From positions 18,134-82,133 of the forward strand of contig JANQMN010000071.1 in the NCBI GenBank assembly GCA_028280065.1: a stretch of 64,000 bases of DNA, written 5' to 3'. The stretch's first letter is position 1. Every line of letters begins with the position of its first letter. Below the pieces are notes generated by a model. It was not told the DNA's origin and did not search any database. It was given only the letters and a program-made list of their open reading frames with translations. The stretch is from Hahella sp. Its GTDB lineage: Bacteria; Pseudomonadota; Gammaproteobacteria; Pseudomonadales; Oleiphilaceae. Shown piece by piece: positions 19,101 through 25,684 of the stretch. The position numbers were made by a program, and so were the translations under genes.

Positions 19101-20238
19101 CATTCCTGTAGCGGAGGAGAAGCAGGCCGAGGAACAGCAGGAAGGTATGGTCGAGAATCCGGGAGTTGAACCAACCAACGCGATCGAACGCGCCGTGAAA
19201 GAAATCTGGCAATTGTTGTTGGGACGGAAGGATTTTTCCATTTACGACGACTTCTTTGAGTTAGGCGGGGATTCCTTGATGGCCGTCAGCATTGTCGGCC
19301 AGCTAAATGAAAGGTTCAAAGTACCCCTGGGAAGCCATGTCCTGATGAAGCATCCGACAGTGTCGGGATTGGCAGACTATCTCGCCGCGAACGGCGTGGA
19401 TTCCAAGTCTACGCAGAGAGACAAGCCGCCGATGCCGGATAGTTGCCTGATTCGAATTCAGGAAGGCAACGACACCCGGCTACCACTGTTTATGGTGCAT
19501 CCCATCGGCGGTGAAGTGATTTTCTACCGAGATCTGGCCCATCAACTCGGCAAGGACCAACCCTTATTCGCTTTTCAAGCACCGAGTTTGTCGGGTGCGA
19601 AACCGATCGACTCCATATATCGATTGGCGGAAACTTACAATGCCGAAATGCAAAGGAAAAACTTCGAACCGCCCTATTTGCTTGGAGGAAGCTCATTTGG
19701 CGGATTGGTGGCGCTAGAAATGGCAAGGCAGCTTAGCTTCCAGGGTCTGGAAGTAAAACTGATTGTAATGGTGGATACGCCGGCCCCCCATGAAATGCCG
19801 ACAAACCTGCAGGACTCCGCGGCAATTTTGCATTATCTTCTGGAAGACAAACTTGCATTATCTCTCGAGAAACTGCGGGAGCTCGATGAAGAATCGCAAA
19901 TTAACTATGTACTTGAGGAAGCAAGGGTGCAGAACAAGGCTTCGGTAATTCCTCCACATCTCGGCCAGACTTTATTCCAAACCTGGCTGGCACATCAACG
20001 GGCGACGGTGCGCTATCATCCGGAGCCTTACGAAGGCGATGTGGTATATTTCAGACATACCGAGCCCTTGCGGGACTTCCCCGCTATGCCTCATCTTGCC
20101 TGGAAGCCCCTCATCCAAGGCAGCTTTAGCGTGTACCAGATTCCGGGAAATCACGTGACGATGAACTATCCACCGCACGTAAAAGTACTGGCCAACCACT
20201 TGAAGCCGGTAATAGCGGAGATAATGGCGATATCTTAA
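13159..20238 (+). CDS. Hybrid NRPS-PKS, C-A-PCP-KS-AT-ACP-TE
   Basis: This 2359-residue assembly line starts at ATG 13159, preceded by GTGAGGAAT. Domains in order: condensation (about 12-450, QHTNID with His139 and Asp143 kept but first His and the Gly replaced); adenylation (about 490-940; YTSGSTGKPKG, Asp674 in FDASIYE, NAYGPTE at 759, NEKIDRKAL); PCP (Ser1016 in LGGHSL); ketosynthase (from 1087; Cys1257 in TACSTS, His1393, His1435); acyltransferase (Ser1704 in GHSLG; HAFH at 1800-1803, the malonyl-type signature); ACP (Ser2039 in LGGDSL); thioesterase (Ser2179 in GSSFG, His2332). There is no ketoreductase, dehydratase or methyltransferase. My hand-read specificity code is D-A-Y-L-I-G-A-I-V-K, suggesting a hydrophobic pocket. 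The N-terminal C domain suggests loading with an acyl or upstream peptide group. A phosphopantetheinyl transferase lies at 37017-37814. Confidence 0.95.
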   Translation: MTKVTEEISTVPLSLGQEAMWVQHKLADTAVYNNHFVWELPPDIDLQTLRQTICCLTARHLALRATYHFAGGAVMLTDNPDYAGEIREQRIDDLEDDQLKAVLDRELNCRFNLSEQPVVYWKLFRRKTLAPVFGLFMQHTNIDLWSCMVVLNELRDVFSHISATGEPPKARVSCNLSQYNAWQRKYPDTEGSVGEKNYWNKALQSASFALNLPTDYPPQDKLGCRGEYYQFFLDQQAVDKLHQVAKSQGVSLFAIWFSLYHLLLHRLTQQEDIAVGTAVGGRTEQFGKTFGYLSNSLVIRHIHHTSGTFIDYLLEFNQAIDKGLQHQLYPYSQVIKNLGDSLGTPKNFQTIFVWENINRFENRDEAFVHLDDNGRQIWDFKKAGTWKRLTRKQQLDDMQLVFRLNKFKERLLGAIDYNTDLFKLETIRRFAEIFNNLLAQVAEDPGIPLAQLSLLPDNEREKIAYRWNDTTEFFSLADSFPDSFARNVLRTPEKTALVHGRSTYTYAAVNERANLVAQSLLAQHLQAENIVGVFLDRSADAVIAILGIMKAGGAYLPLDPDYPPERLKYIIEDARPAFIISDRKLQNRIPANSAETQLFFMERAVEDSRTPTQALPTIKPSQLAYVIYTSGSTGKPKGTLIEHSGLIAQIHAQAKTFGIDQDDNILQFASLNFDASIYEIVAALHNGATLHVGNRKELLGDNLLRFLKQHEISWCLIPPALLSVLTPEDLPRLKTLIVGGDACSQELAKKWSVGRNFYNAYGPTESTIVATIAKVDGSTPPPIGKPIANTQTYILDPNLHPQPIGIPGELHIGGACLARGYLNRPDLTSAKFISNPFNQDPRAKLYKTGDLCRYREDGNIEFLGRIDHQVKIRGFRVELGEIESVLREHPKVHDVLVMARNDLPSSDETSQQLAAYVVKKADATLDIEALRSFLKNRLPDYMVPAGFVVLDAFPMTPNEKIDRKALPIPEAGTDRSRAFKPPRNAIERQIAEVWQQCLGITEVSVVENFFDLGGHSLLLAQIHNLLPEHLREELEMVDLFHYPTIQSLASHLESNLEEETDFIEHDDHAERLNLRRRQMESLGEVRIAIVGMAGRFPGAETVNEFWDNICQKTESISFFSPEQLRAARVPESLYVQPNYVPAKGILRSISEFDANFFNFTPREAEITDPQQRVFLECAWEALEDAGCVVSDFDGRIGVYAGIGLNRYLMSNLSPHTDLIAAVGDYLLTIGNDKDFLSSRVAYKLNLDGPAMVLQTACSTSLVAVHTACQALLNEDCDAALAGGVSFGRLNKTGYLYQEGMIMSKDGHCRAFDAEASGTVPGQGCGVVVLKRLDDALQNNDHIYAIISGSGTNNDGSNKTGYTAPSIEGQAKAIKMAQASANISASQVSYVEAHGTGTSIGDPIEMEGLQQAFKTNGNTGKTGSCAIGAVKTNIGHLDAAAGIAGLIKTAKALEMKKLPPSLNFSTLNPQIKLRKSPFYINTELTDWETNDSHRFAGVSSFGMGGTNAHVILTDAPSQIRSRSYRPWNIVLLSARSKTALEKMTERLVNHLKTHKKQSFANICFTLHSGREVFPYRRHLVCKNRAEAIANLSPVNPRHVNTSHYVDRAHKIIFMFSGQGSQYKNMGQFLYRVEKPFRESIDLCRNMLKNKFIQIFEELSSEDIHGFTDKLHQTYITQPALFIFEYALAKMLISWGLKPDLMIGHSLGEFVAACLAGVFTLDQALELVTIRGYLIQGLAAGDMLSVNLPEEDAALLTHHDVSLAAVNGARRCVLSGSGKAIQYLHNLLDERGVDNRILHTSHAFHSHMMDPILERFRGYVARRQPQAPQIPFISSVSGKSITPEQAQSPDYWVQHLRQTVRFHDGLNSIFSNAEQDEACFCLEIGPGKVLSSLANQHPAKRAQDWISPTVHHAYEDISDTEFLLKVIGRLWEQGVKIDWDAFHKDRQHYRVPLPTYPFERKRYWVSSQVAESGVAELTPQPTDIPVAEEKQAEEQQEGMVENPGVEPTNAIERAVKEIWQLLLGRKDFSIYDDFFELGGDSLMAVSIVGQLNERFKVPLGSHVLMKHPTVSGLADYLAANGVDSKSTQRDKPPMPDSCLIRIQEGNDTRLPLFMVHPIGGEVIFYRDLAHQLGKDQPLFAFQAPSLSGAKPIDSIYRLAETYNAEMQRKNFEPPYLLGGSSFGGLVALEMARQLSFQGLEVKLIVMVDTPAPHEMPTNLQDSAAILHYLLEDKLALSLEKLRELDEESQINYVLEEARVQNKASVIPPHLGQTLFQTWLAHQRATVRYHPEPYEGDVVYFRHTEPLRDFPAMPHLAWKPLIQGSFSVYQIPGNHVTMNYPPHVKVLANHLKPVIAEIMAIS

Positions 20239-20271
20239 TCAGGTCGCTCAGGCAAGTTTGAAAACAACCAT

Positions 20272-20321
20272 CCCCCGGCAAAGCCGGGGGCTTTCAATTT
20301 CGCGAGCCGCTCAAAGCGGCT
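20272..20321 (+). terminator. Double hairpin after the NRPS-PKS gene
   Basis: Two consecutive strong hairpins lie 34 nt after the stop. The first is CCCCCGGC-AAA-GCCGGGGG (20272-20290), followed by CTTTCAATTT. The second is AGCCGCT-CAA-AGCGGCT (20305-20321). The first is a good Rho-independent terminator candidate for the NRPS-PKS transcript. The minus-strand SDR gene converges from the other side. Confidence 0.75.
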
Positions 20322-20415
20322 GGCCCAATCTATGTAAATCTCAACTGATCCTGCATTCGGTCTTCCTGTTTTTGGTGACGGATATACTCCCCATTTTTTG
20401 CTTTATGTATCACGT

Positions 20416-20480
20416 CAAAAGAAGTTATTGCGTCATCAAAATACGGGTTGCATCGATGCAGCGGAATTCAGGCGATAGGG
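20416..20480. repeat. Dispersed repeat, copy A
   Basis: About 65 bp aligning with 34183-34248 at roughly 55 of 66 positions by hand. The conserved blocks are CAAAAGAAGTTATTG and ACGGGTTGCATCGAT. In this copy TGCATCGATGCA is a perfect 12-bp palindrome. No transposase or terminal inverted repeat accompanies it. It may be a small non-autonomous element, a decayed mobile-element end, or a protein/RNA site. Confidence 0.65.
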
Positions 20481-20658
20481 AGGTAAGGTGGCGTATTGGC
20501 CTGCGATGTAATGAGTGTTGCCATGAATGTTCTCAACAATAGACCCCTTCAGGCTTCAAATAACCAATTCACTTGCCACTTTGTAACAAGACGGCATTCC
20601 CGTTAGAAAACCGGACTGATGAGCCGGCGGATATTCTTAAAAGGTAAATCTAAAGCGC

Positions 20659-21531
20659 TTAATTTGGTTGCATGGATTTCAAAAACATTTGCAGGCAATC
20701 CTCAGTAGCTTGATTAAGCTCTCTAACACCCGCAGTCGCCACTTCACCCACAACTGATCTAAGAGGTCTTTTACCAGTGGGTAACGATAGTAGCTCAAGC
20801 ACTTTATCTGCTACTTGTTGGGGATCGGGGGGAGTCGATTGTTCCATTATGGCGACCATGGCCTCAACCATTTGATCGGGTACTTTGGCAATGTCTCCGT
20901 AGCTTGAAAGTACGTTCTCTTTTTCCGGAACTAAACGTTTGTTGTGTAACTCCGAGGGAAATGCCCCAGGTTCAATTGCGCAAAAATCTATACCCAGGGG
21001 GCCAAGCTCATAAGTATATGACTCCACAAATGCTTCAATGGCAAATTTCGATGCATTATATGCACCCAGAAAAGGAAAGCATATTCTTCCTGCCGCGCTG
21101 GTTATATGTATCAATAATCCTTTACCCGCTTGTTTCATGTAGGGTAGGACTGCATGGTTCAGCCGGACGGGCCCGAAGGTATTCACTTCAAATACATGCT
21201 GGATTTGAGATAGCGAGAACGACTCTATTATACCAAGTGCACCCAAACCGGCATTATTTACTATTGCATCAATTCTCCCGTCTTTTTGGATTATTTGACT
21301 AACTGCTCGATTCACCGATTCATCGCTTAAAATATCCAATTCTATTATTTCGATTCCGCAATTGTGGTCGCTGACGAAATCAAGCAAGTTTACTTTTGCC
21401 TGCTTATTTCTTTCTTCGGGGGAGCGCATTGTAGCGTAAACTTTGTGTCCTGCTAGGGCTAGCGTTTTGGAAATTAATGCTCCAAACCCGCTGCTACAAC
21501 CGGTAATCAAGACATTTTGCTTTTCGGCCAT
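20659..21531 (-). CDS. Short-chain dehydrogenase/reductase (classical SDR)
   Basis: This 290-residue protein has the SDR cofactor motif TGCSSGFG near its N-terminus, NNAG (VNNAGLGALG), the catalytic Ser region (HITSAAGRI) and the catalytic YNASK. It is therefore expected to be an active NAD(P)-dependent oxidoreductase of unknown substrate. It is the last of four same-strand genes (TonB receptor, two citrate-synthase-like proteins, SDR), with a 51-bp gap to the previous gene. Co-transcription is likely and suggests it reduces or oxidises a product of that pathway. The C-terminal 60 residues carry no extra domain I recognise. Confidence 0.88.
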   Translation of the reverse strand: MAEKQNVLITGCSSGFGALISKTLALAGHKVYATMRSPEERNKQAKVNLLDFVSDHNCGIEIIELDILSDESVNRAVSQIIQKDGRIDAIVNNAGLGALGIIESFSLSQIQHVFEVNTFGPVRLNHAVLPYMKQAGKGLLIHITSAAGRICFPFLGAYNASKFAIEAFVESYTYELGPLGIDFCAIEPGAFPSELHNKRLVPEKENVLSSYGDIAKVPDQMVEAMVAIMEQSTPPDPQQVADKVLELLSLPTGKRPLRSVVGEVATAGVRELNQATEDCLQMFLKSMQPN

Positions 21532-21582
21532 GGTATTAAGTCGCTTTGTTTATTAACGTTGATTTTCAACAGGTTTAGTAAA

Positions 21583-22431
21583 TTATGATTTAGGTATGGT
21601 ACGGGATGGTTGACCTTGATATTCGATATCGTCGCATCGAAGGGGTAAGAAAGTCCCTGCAGGACGGTGGAACGTATCTAAGTAACACGCCGTCACTCCA
21701 CTACATACCAACATTGAAAACATTTGATAAATTTCTTCTGTGGTAAATCCTTGGTCGGATAAGAAGGCGGAAACATAGCCGTTGATATTCATACCCTCTT
21801 CAAACTTATCCATTAAAACCTTCTCAATTTCATAAGCTAAAGACAGGTGGCTCCCTTCCTCAAAACCAAGTTTCTTCGATACTCTTTCCATGGTTTCCAA
21901 ACGTTCATCACCTTTCGCAATTGGGCGAATATAACCAACAATGAATGGTTTTCCCCCTCTTGCGGATGTGGCTTGGCTTACTATTTCTTCTGGAGTCACG
22001 CCTTTTTCATACTTCTCTAGTGCTCCTTGAATAAAATTAACTCCATCAATGAGTGGCAATACACCATATGCTTTGGAGTCTGTGGCCATGGCACCTATTG
22101 CAGTACCTATGACCACGGATGTTCTAGCCGTCCCAGCCAGAGCTCCAATTTGGTTACACCAAATCCGAGGATCCGGCCAACTCAAGCAACCATAGACAGC
22201 CTCCACCCAATCGCCTAGTGCCCGGTCGACCATCTTGCCGGTTGCATGGAGAATTAGGATTTGAAAGTAGGATTTTACTCCAACCAGATCATCTAACATC
22301 GAATAGCCATGGCTGAAAACTCCCTTGCCGGGAAACCAGCCACCAGTTTTACTTACTATTTTATTCCGGAGATTATCAAGTAACGCAATTTGTTGTGGAT
22401 CGCTGTGAGTTGTCTTACTGTTCGACGACAT
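21583..22431 (-). CDS. Citrate synthase/citryl-CoA lyase superfamily protein, catalytic residues lost
   Basis: This 282-residue protein aligns over its length with the citrate-synthase fold (WPDPRIWCNQIGALAGTAR; a region IVGYIRPIAKGDERLETM replacing the usual GFGH-(x)n-DPR; and a C-terminal end MLVCSGVTACYLDTFHRPAG). It is short, near the length of citryl-CoA lyase. By hand alignment the three catalytic positions of citrate synthase are changed: the HGG His is absent (YGVLPLIDG), the GFGH His is Arg (GYIRP), and the Asp of NVDF is Gly (NINGYV). It overlaps the preceding gene by 17 bp, so the pair is translationally coupled. I infer a non-catalytic or repurposed partner in a heteromer with that gene product. 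The family assignment is moderate and the function is unknown. Confidence 0.7.
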   Translation of the reverse strand: MSSNSKTTHSDPQQIALLDNLRNKIVSKTGGWFPGKGVFSHGYSMLDDLVGVKSYFQILILHATGKMVDRALGDWVEAVYGCLSWPDPRIWCNQIGALAGTARTSVVIGTAIGAMATDSKAYGVLPLIDGVNFIQGALEKYEKGVTPEEIVSQATSARGGKPFIVGYIRPIAKGDERLETMERVSKKLGFEEGSHLSLAYEIEKVLMDKFEEGMNINGYVSAFLSDQGFTTEEIYQMFSMLVCSGVTACYLDTFHRPAGTFLPLRCDDIEYQGQPSRTIPKS

Positions 22432-23248
22432 AGTCTTGATCTCTTACGAAAGGCATAGCTGTAATTGGTTTGTTTGCAAGCTCTAGACCATGAGCTACAA
22501 GTCCCGGAGCACCAAGTAGTTGATATAAGGCCCCGCCAAACCTGGGCTGAAAACCCAGATCAGCAAACACTGCCGCTGCGACCCCGGGCAGCAACCATCC
22601 AATACCCCGAGGTTCCAGTAGTTCTGCTAGGGCGTGCCCCCATGCCAGTACACTTCCCGACCCAGGTAGAGAAACCAATCTCTCGGCAATTTGCTTAGCT
22701 ATAAGGTCAACCCCTCCATGCAAACGACCATACCCAAGGACGCAGGATTCATCCATCAAGGATTCTCCTGGCTCTACATTACTTCTTTCTGCAAAAAGAT
22801 CCTGGACATATTGATCAGGGCGTACTCGTTGGTTCTTTCGATAGAACCGTATAATTTGCTCAACTTCACCTCCACCTAAATACTTTCCACCTAAAACAGC
22901 AGAGGCAATGGGAAGAATATTTATTGGATCCGTTTTTCCTACACCCACATTCATTGCTGCACGAGTTGCAGGATGGCGTGGTCCAGGATTAATTAACGCC
23001 ACCATTAATGTCTGAAGGATTTCTGATTCTTCTGCGGACGGCAGTTCACCTCTGAACAATAAGTAGAACATTTCGACAAAGGAGCATTTGTCCATCAAGT
23101 CAAATAGGTCATAGCCGTGGCATTGAATGTTTTTTGCAATATATGGATTATCGTCAGACGCTTGTTCCGACCATAGTCGAGTTATTGTTCGTTGAGTAAA
23201 TGGTTCATTGCGGCTGCGCACCTGATCATGCCGTCGCTGCTTAGTCAC
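22415..23248 (-). CDS. Citrate synthase/citryl-CoA lyase superfamily protein, partial active site
   Basis: This 277-residue protein starts at GTG 23248, with a near-perfect GGAGGTGA five nt upstream. The N-terminal part matches the large domain (GYDLFDLM, then FVEMFYLLFRGELPS). It keeps an LHGG motif (catalytic His), then a shortened middle and AWGHALAELLEPRG, which fits the GFGH...DPR motif. The C-terminal region is GVAAAVFADLGFQ, where the catalytic Asp would be expected but Ala is seen. Two His are thus kept and the Asp is lost. Length is like citryl-CoA lyase rather than the 370-430 residues of citrate synthase. It lies 20 bp after a TonB receptor gene. A role in cleaving or forming a carboxylate-CoA adduct is possible but unproven. 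Confidence 0.75.
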   Translation of the reverse strand: MTKQRRHDQVRSRNEPFTQRTITRLWSEQASDDNPYIAKNIQCHGYDLFDLMDKCSFVEMFYLLFRGELPSAEESEILQTLMVALINPGPRHPATRAAMNVGVGKTDPINILPIASAVLGGKYLGGGEVEQIIRFYRKNQRVRPDQYVQDLFAERSNVEPGESLMDESCVLGYGRLHGGVDLIAKQIAERLVSLPGSGSVLAWGHALAELLEPRGIGWLLPGVAAAVFADLGFQPRFGGALYQLLGAPGLVAHGLELANKPITAMPFVRDQDYVVEQ

Positions 23249-23268
23249 TTCATCACCTCCACCATCGC

Positions 23269-25419
23269 TTACTTAAAGGTATAACTCAGTTCGGCCCATA
23301 CGCTTCTGCCTTCGAGCGGATAGTCATCCGGGATTGTGCCATTGCTGGGTTCACGAGCATCTTCGTCCGTGAGATTGCGAACAGCTAGGGCAAAATCGAC
23401 ACCAGGCAAGATTTCCTTACCGCGAAGTGTTAAGTCTATTAGTGTGTAGTCATCGATTTCTTCACGGGGGTCTATAGAGTTTCGCTTGCGGTCTCCAACC
23501 CAATTTAACTTACTGTGAATAAACCAATTTGGTTGAAATTCCCAGAATGTAGATACGGTAAATTGCTGATTTGGCGTATCCGCAATATTAGTGTCTGACT
23601 TAGCGTCCTCAGCCTTTTGCCAGGAATAATTAAAATTTACCTGCCATTTTTTCTGGGGTTTCCAATTTGCCACCCATTCAAAACCGTGCCCATCTTGATC
23701 CCTTGCATTTTGCGCGGTTTGAGTAGTAGCGCCCTCATCCGGCACATATTCAATCATATCGCGAGCTTGATAGTGAAAAAGGTTAAGAGAAGTTTGCAAT
23801 TGCTCACTCAAATTGAAATGTAAAGCAATTTCATAGGTATCTATTTTTTCCGGGTCAAGATCTGATCGCCCCAGGTTGACAGGATTGTTTTGATTAAAGA
23901 GCTCTCCAAATGAAGGAGCCCTAAATGCACTACCATATAGAAATTTGGTGGTAAGACTCTTGTTTGTTTCCCAAACTAAGGCCACTCTGGGATTAATAGT
24001 TTCGCCAAAATCTGAATACTTGTCATACCTTACTCCGGTTGTCAGGTCCCAGTCCGACGTTATGTGCCATTCGTCCTGAACGGATAGATAACGAATTGTT
24101 CTGGATTTGTCTGGTGCGAATACGAAAGGAGAATTGCTCACATTTGTCAACGTGCCATCTACCACCTGTTCCGTACCATCTATAACGTTTGGGCCAAAGT
24201 TCTTGGTCTCATTGGTGTTAAGGGATTGATAACGTAGTCCGAAGGCAACACGTAATCTGTGGGAATCGAAGCCAGAGTATATGGACACAAAGTCAAACTG
24301 ACTGTCTTCAGATATTCCTCCAGGGTTTCCCAAATAACCATCAGGAAATTGGACAATGCCTATAGGCGTTGCAAAATCGATATTACCATCGCTTCCTATC
24401 GGAAGAACGGTTCCCTCAGGAAGTACGTTATAGGTAGATTGAGTGTCATAGTATAAATAACTAAGTCGTATGTTATTCTCCCACTCATCTGCCCAATCGC
24501 CTGTACTATAACTAATGTCGCCTAAAAATAGATCGTCGTCATTGGTTCCCTTGGAATCCAATGCTTCTGCAATACCCGCTCCAAGTCCGGAGTTGGCAGC
24601 ATGCCAGCTCCAAAGGTTTATCTTCCAATTAGGATCTCCAAACGAGATATGGGTGTCCAGTATTTCGTAACGAGTCGATAGGGGACCTGGAGCATTGGAA
24701 GCAGTTGTACCTAAGGCACTATCGAGAGCAGATTGCAAATCTGACTGTACCCGTCGATCCTTGTCCCCATCGCTTGTCTGATAAGCGATACTAAAACTTG
24801 CATCCCAATTTCCAAGAACTGTTGAAGTGCTTGCCCAAAGATCTCGCATATCGAAAGAACCTGCGCGCGCGCCAAATTCACTGTGACCTAATGTTGAAGC
24901 ATCCTTAGTAATGACATTAATAACACCGGAATAGGCATCTGCTCCATAAATTGCAGAACCCGGGCCACGGATAACCTCGACTCTGTGGATGCTAGCGATT
25001 GGCAGGCGAAAGAGTACAGGGCGTCCTCCTGAGTAGCTAAACTGGACGGGGACACCATTCATTAACAACAGGACGTGCGGGTTAAAGCCTGTATGGATAC
25101 CTCGTATTGAGTACACAGAGTCCATTCTTGCTGTTGTGGAGCGAGCAATATGTACCCCGGGTATCCCTTCCAGAACCTCCTCAAGATTGCGTGCTCCCAT
25201 TGCTTCAATCTCAGCAGCGGTAACGACGGATGCCGTGGCCGGCGCTTTGTCCAATGGCGTGCTATTACCCGTGGCAATGGTTATCTCAATCTGTCCTAGT
25301 TGATCTAGAGACATATTGTAAAAACCCTCCAGACCAAAATCTTCATCAGTTTCCGCTGCGAATCCTGAGGAGCAGAACAACATGATTACGTGTAAGGTCC
25401 GTGCATTTAGAATTGGCAT
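23269..25419 (-). CDS. TonB-dependent outer-membrane receptor
   Basis: This 716-residue protein starts at ATG 25419, with GGGG eight nt upstream. A longer frame to 25485 exists but lacks a signal-peptide start. The signal peptide ends SSGFAAE. The plug shows IEITIATG, LEEVLEGIPGVHI and the conserved IRGPGSAIYGADAYSGVINV. The barrel ends in LSYTFK with the usual aromatic end. It resembles vitamin B12/siderophore-type receptors in overall plan, but ligand specificity cannot be read. It begins an apparent four-gene minus-strand operon with two citrate-synthase-like genes and an SDR. That suggests the imported ligand, or its counter-ion or carboxylate part, is processed by these enzymes. Confidence 0.88.
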   Translation of the reverse strand: MPILNARTLHVIMLFCSSGFAAETDEDFGLEGFYNMSLDQLGQIEITIATGNSTPLDKAPATASVVTAAEIEAMGARNLEEVLEGIPGVHIARSTTARMDSVYSIRGIHTGFNPHVLLLMNGVPVQFSYSGGRPVLFRLPIASIHRVEVIRGPGSAIYGADAYSGVINVITKDASTLGHSEFGARAGSFDMRDLWASTSTVLGNWDASFSIAYQTSDGDKDRRVQSDLQSALDSALGTTASNAPGPLSTRYEILDTHISFGDPNWKINLWSWHAANSGLGAGIAEALDSKGTNDDDLFLGDISYSTGDWADEWENNIRLSYLYYDTQSTYNVLPEGTVLPIGSDGNIDFATPIGIVQFPDGYLGNPGGISEDSQFDFVSIYSGFDSHRLRVAFGLRYQSLNTNETKNFGPNVIDGTEQVVDGTLTNVSNSPFVFAPDKSRTIRYLSVQDEWHITSDWDLTTGVRYDKYSDFGETINPRVALVWETNKSLTTKFLYGSAFRAPSFGELFNQNNPVNLGRSDLDPEKIDTYEIALHFNLSEQLQTSLNLFHYQARDMIEYVPDEGATTQTAQNARDQDGHGFEWVANWKPQKKWQVNFNYSWQKAEDAKSDTNIADTPNQQFTVSTFWEFQPNWFIHSKLNWVGDRKRNSIDPREEIDDYTLIDLTLRGKEILPGVDFALAVRNLTDEDAREPSNGTIPDDYPLEGRSVWAELSYTFK

Positions 25420-25684
25420 GCGATAACCCCATGAATTTTTTATTGGCCATCGCATCAAAGATAGTTTAACTTCGCATGAAAGCAATATTTTCTGGGAAGT
25501 AAATCAAGTAGATACCCGCCGAATGGCAAGATAGGTTCAAGAAGAGAGGAAGGGTTACGGGAGTAGTTCCAATTTGATTGCACGCGGCTCAAAGTCGCCT
25601 GTGGTGTTGGATGGAATTAACCCCCGGCTTTAACGTTTCTACTTGCTGGTATAAAGAAGAGTTGGCCGAAATAACCAGGAGGAT

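Larger units (their letters stand above)
20239..20658. other. Convergent intergenic region between NRPS-PKS and SDR
   Basis: Holds the double hairpin (20272-20321) and one copy of a dispersed repeat (20416-20480). The open frame that crosses it from 20258 reads through both hairpins, has no recognisable similarity and is not called. Confidence 0.5.

Noticed and set aside
20258..20542. 94-residue open frame downstream of the NRPS-PKS
   Set aside because: It crosses two strong hairpins and the dispersed repeat; its sequence looks non-coding.
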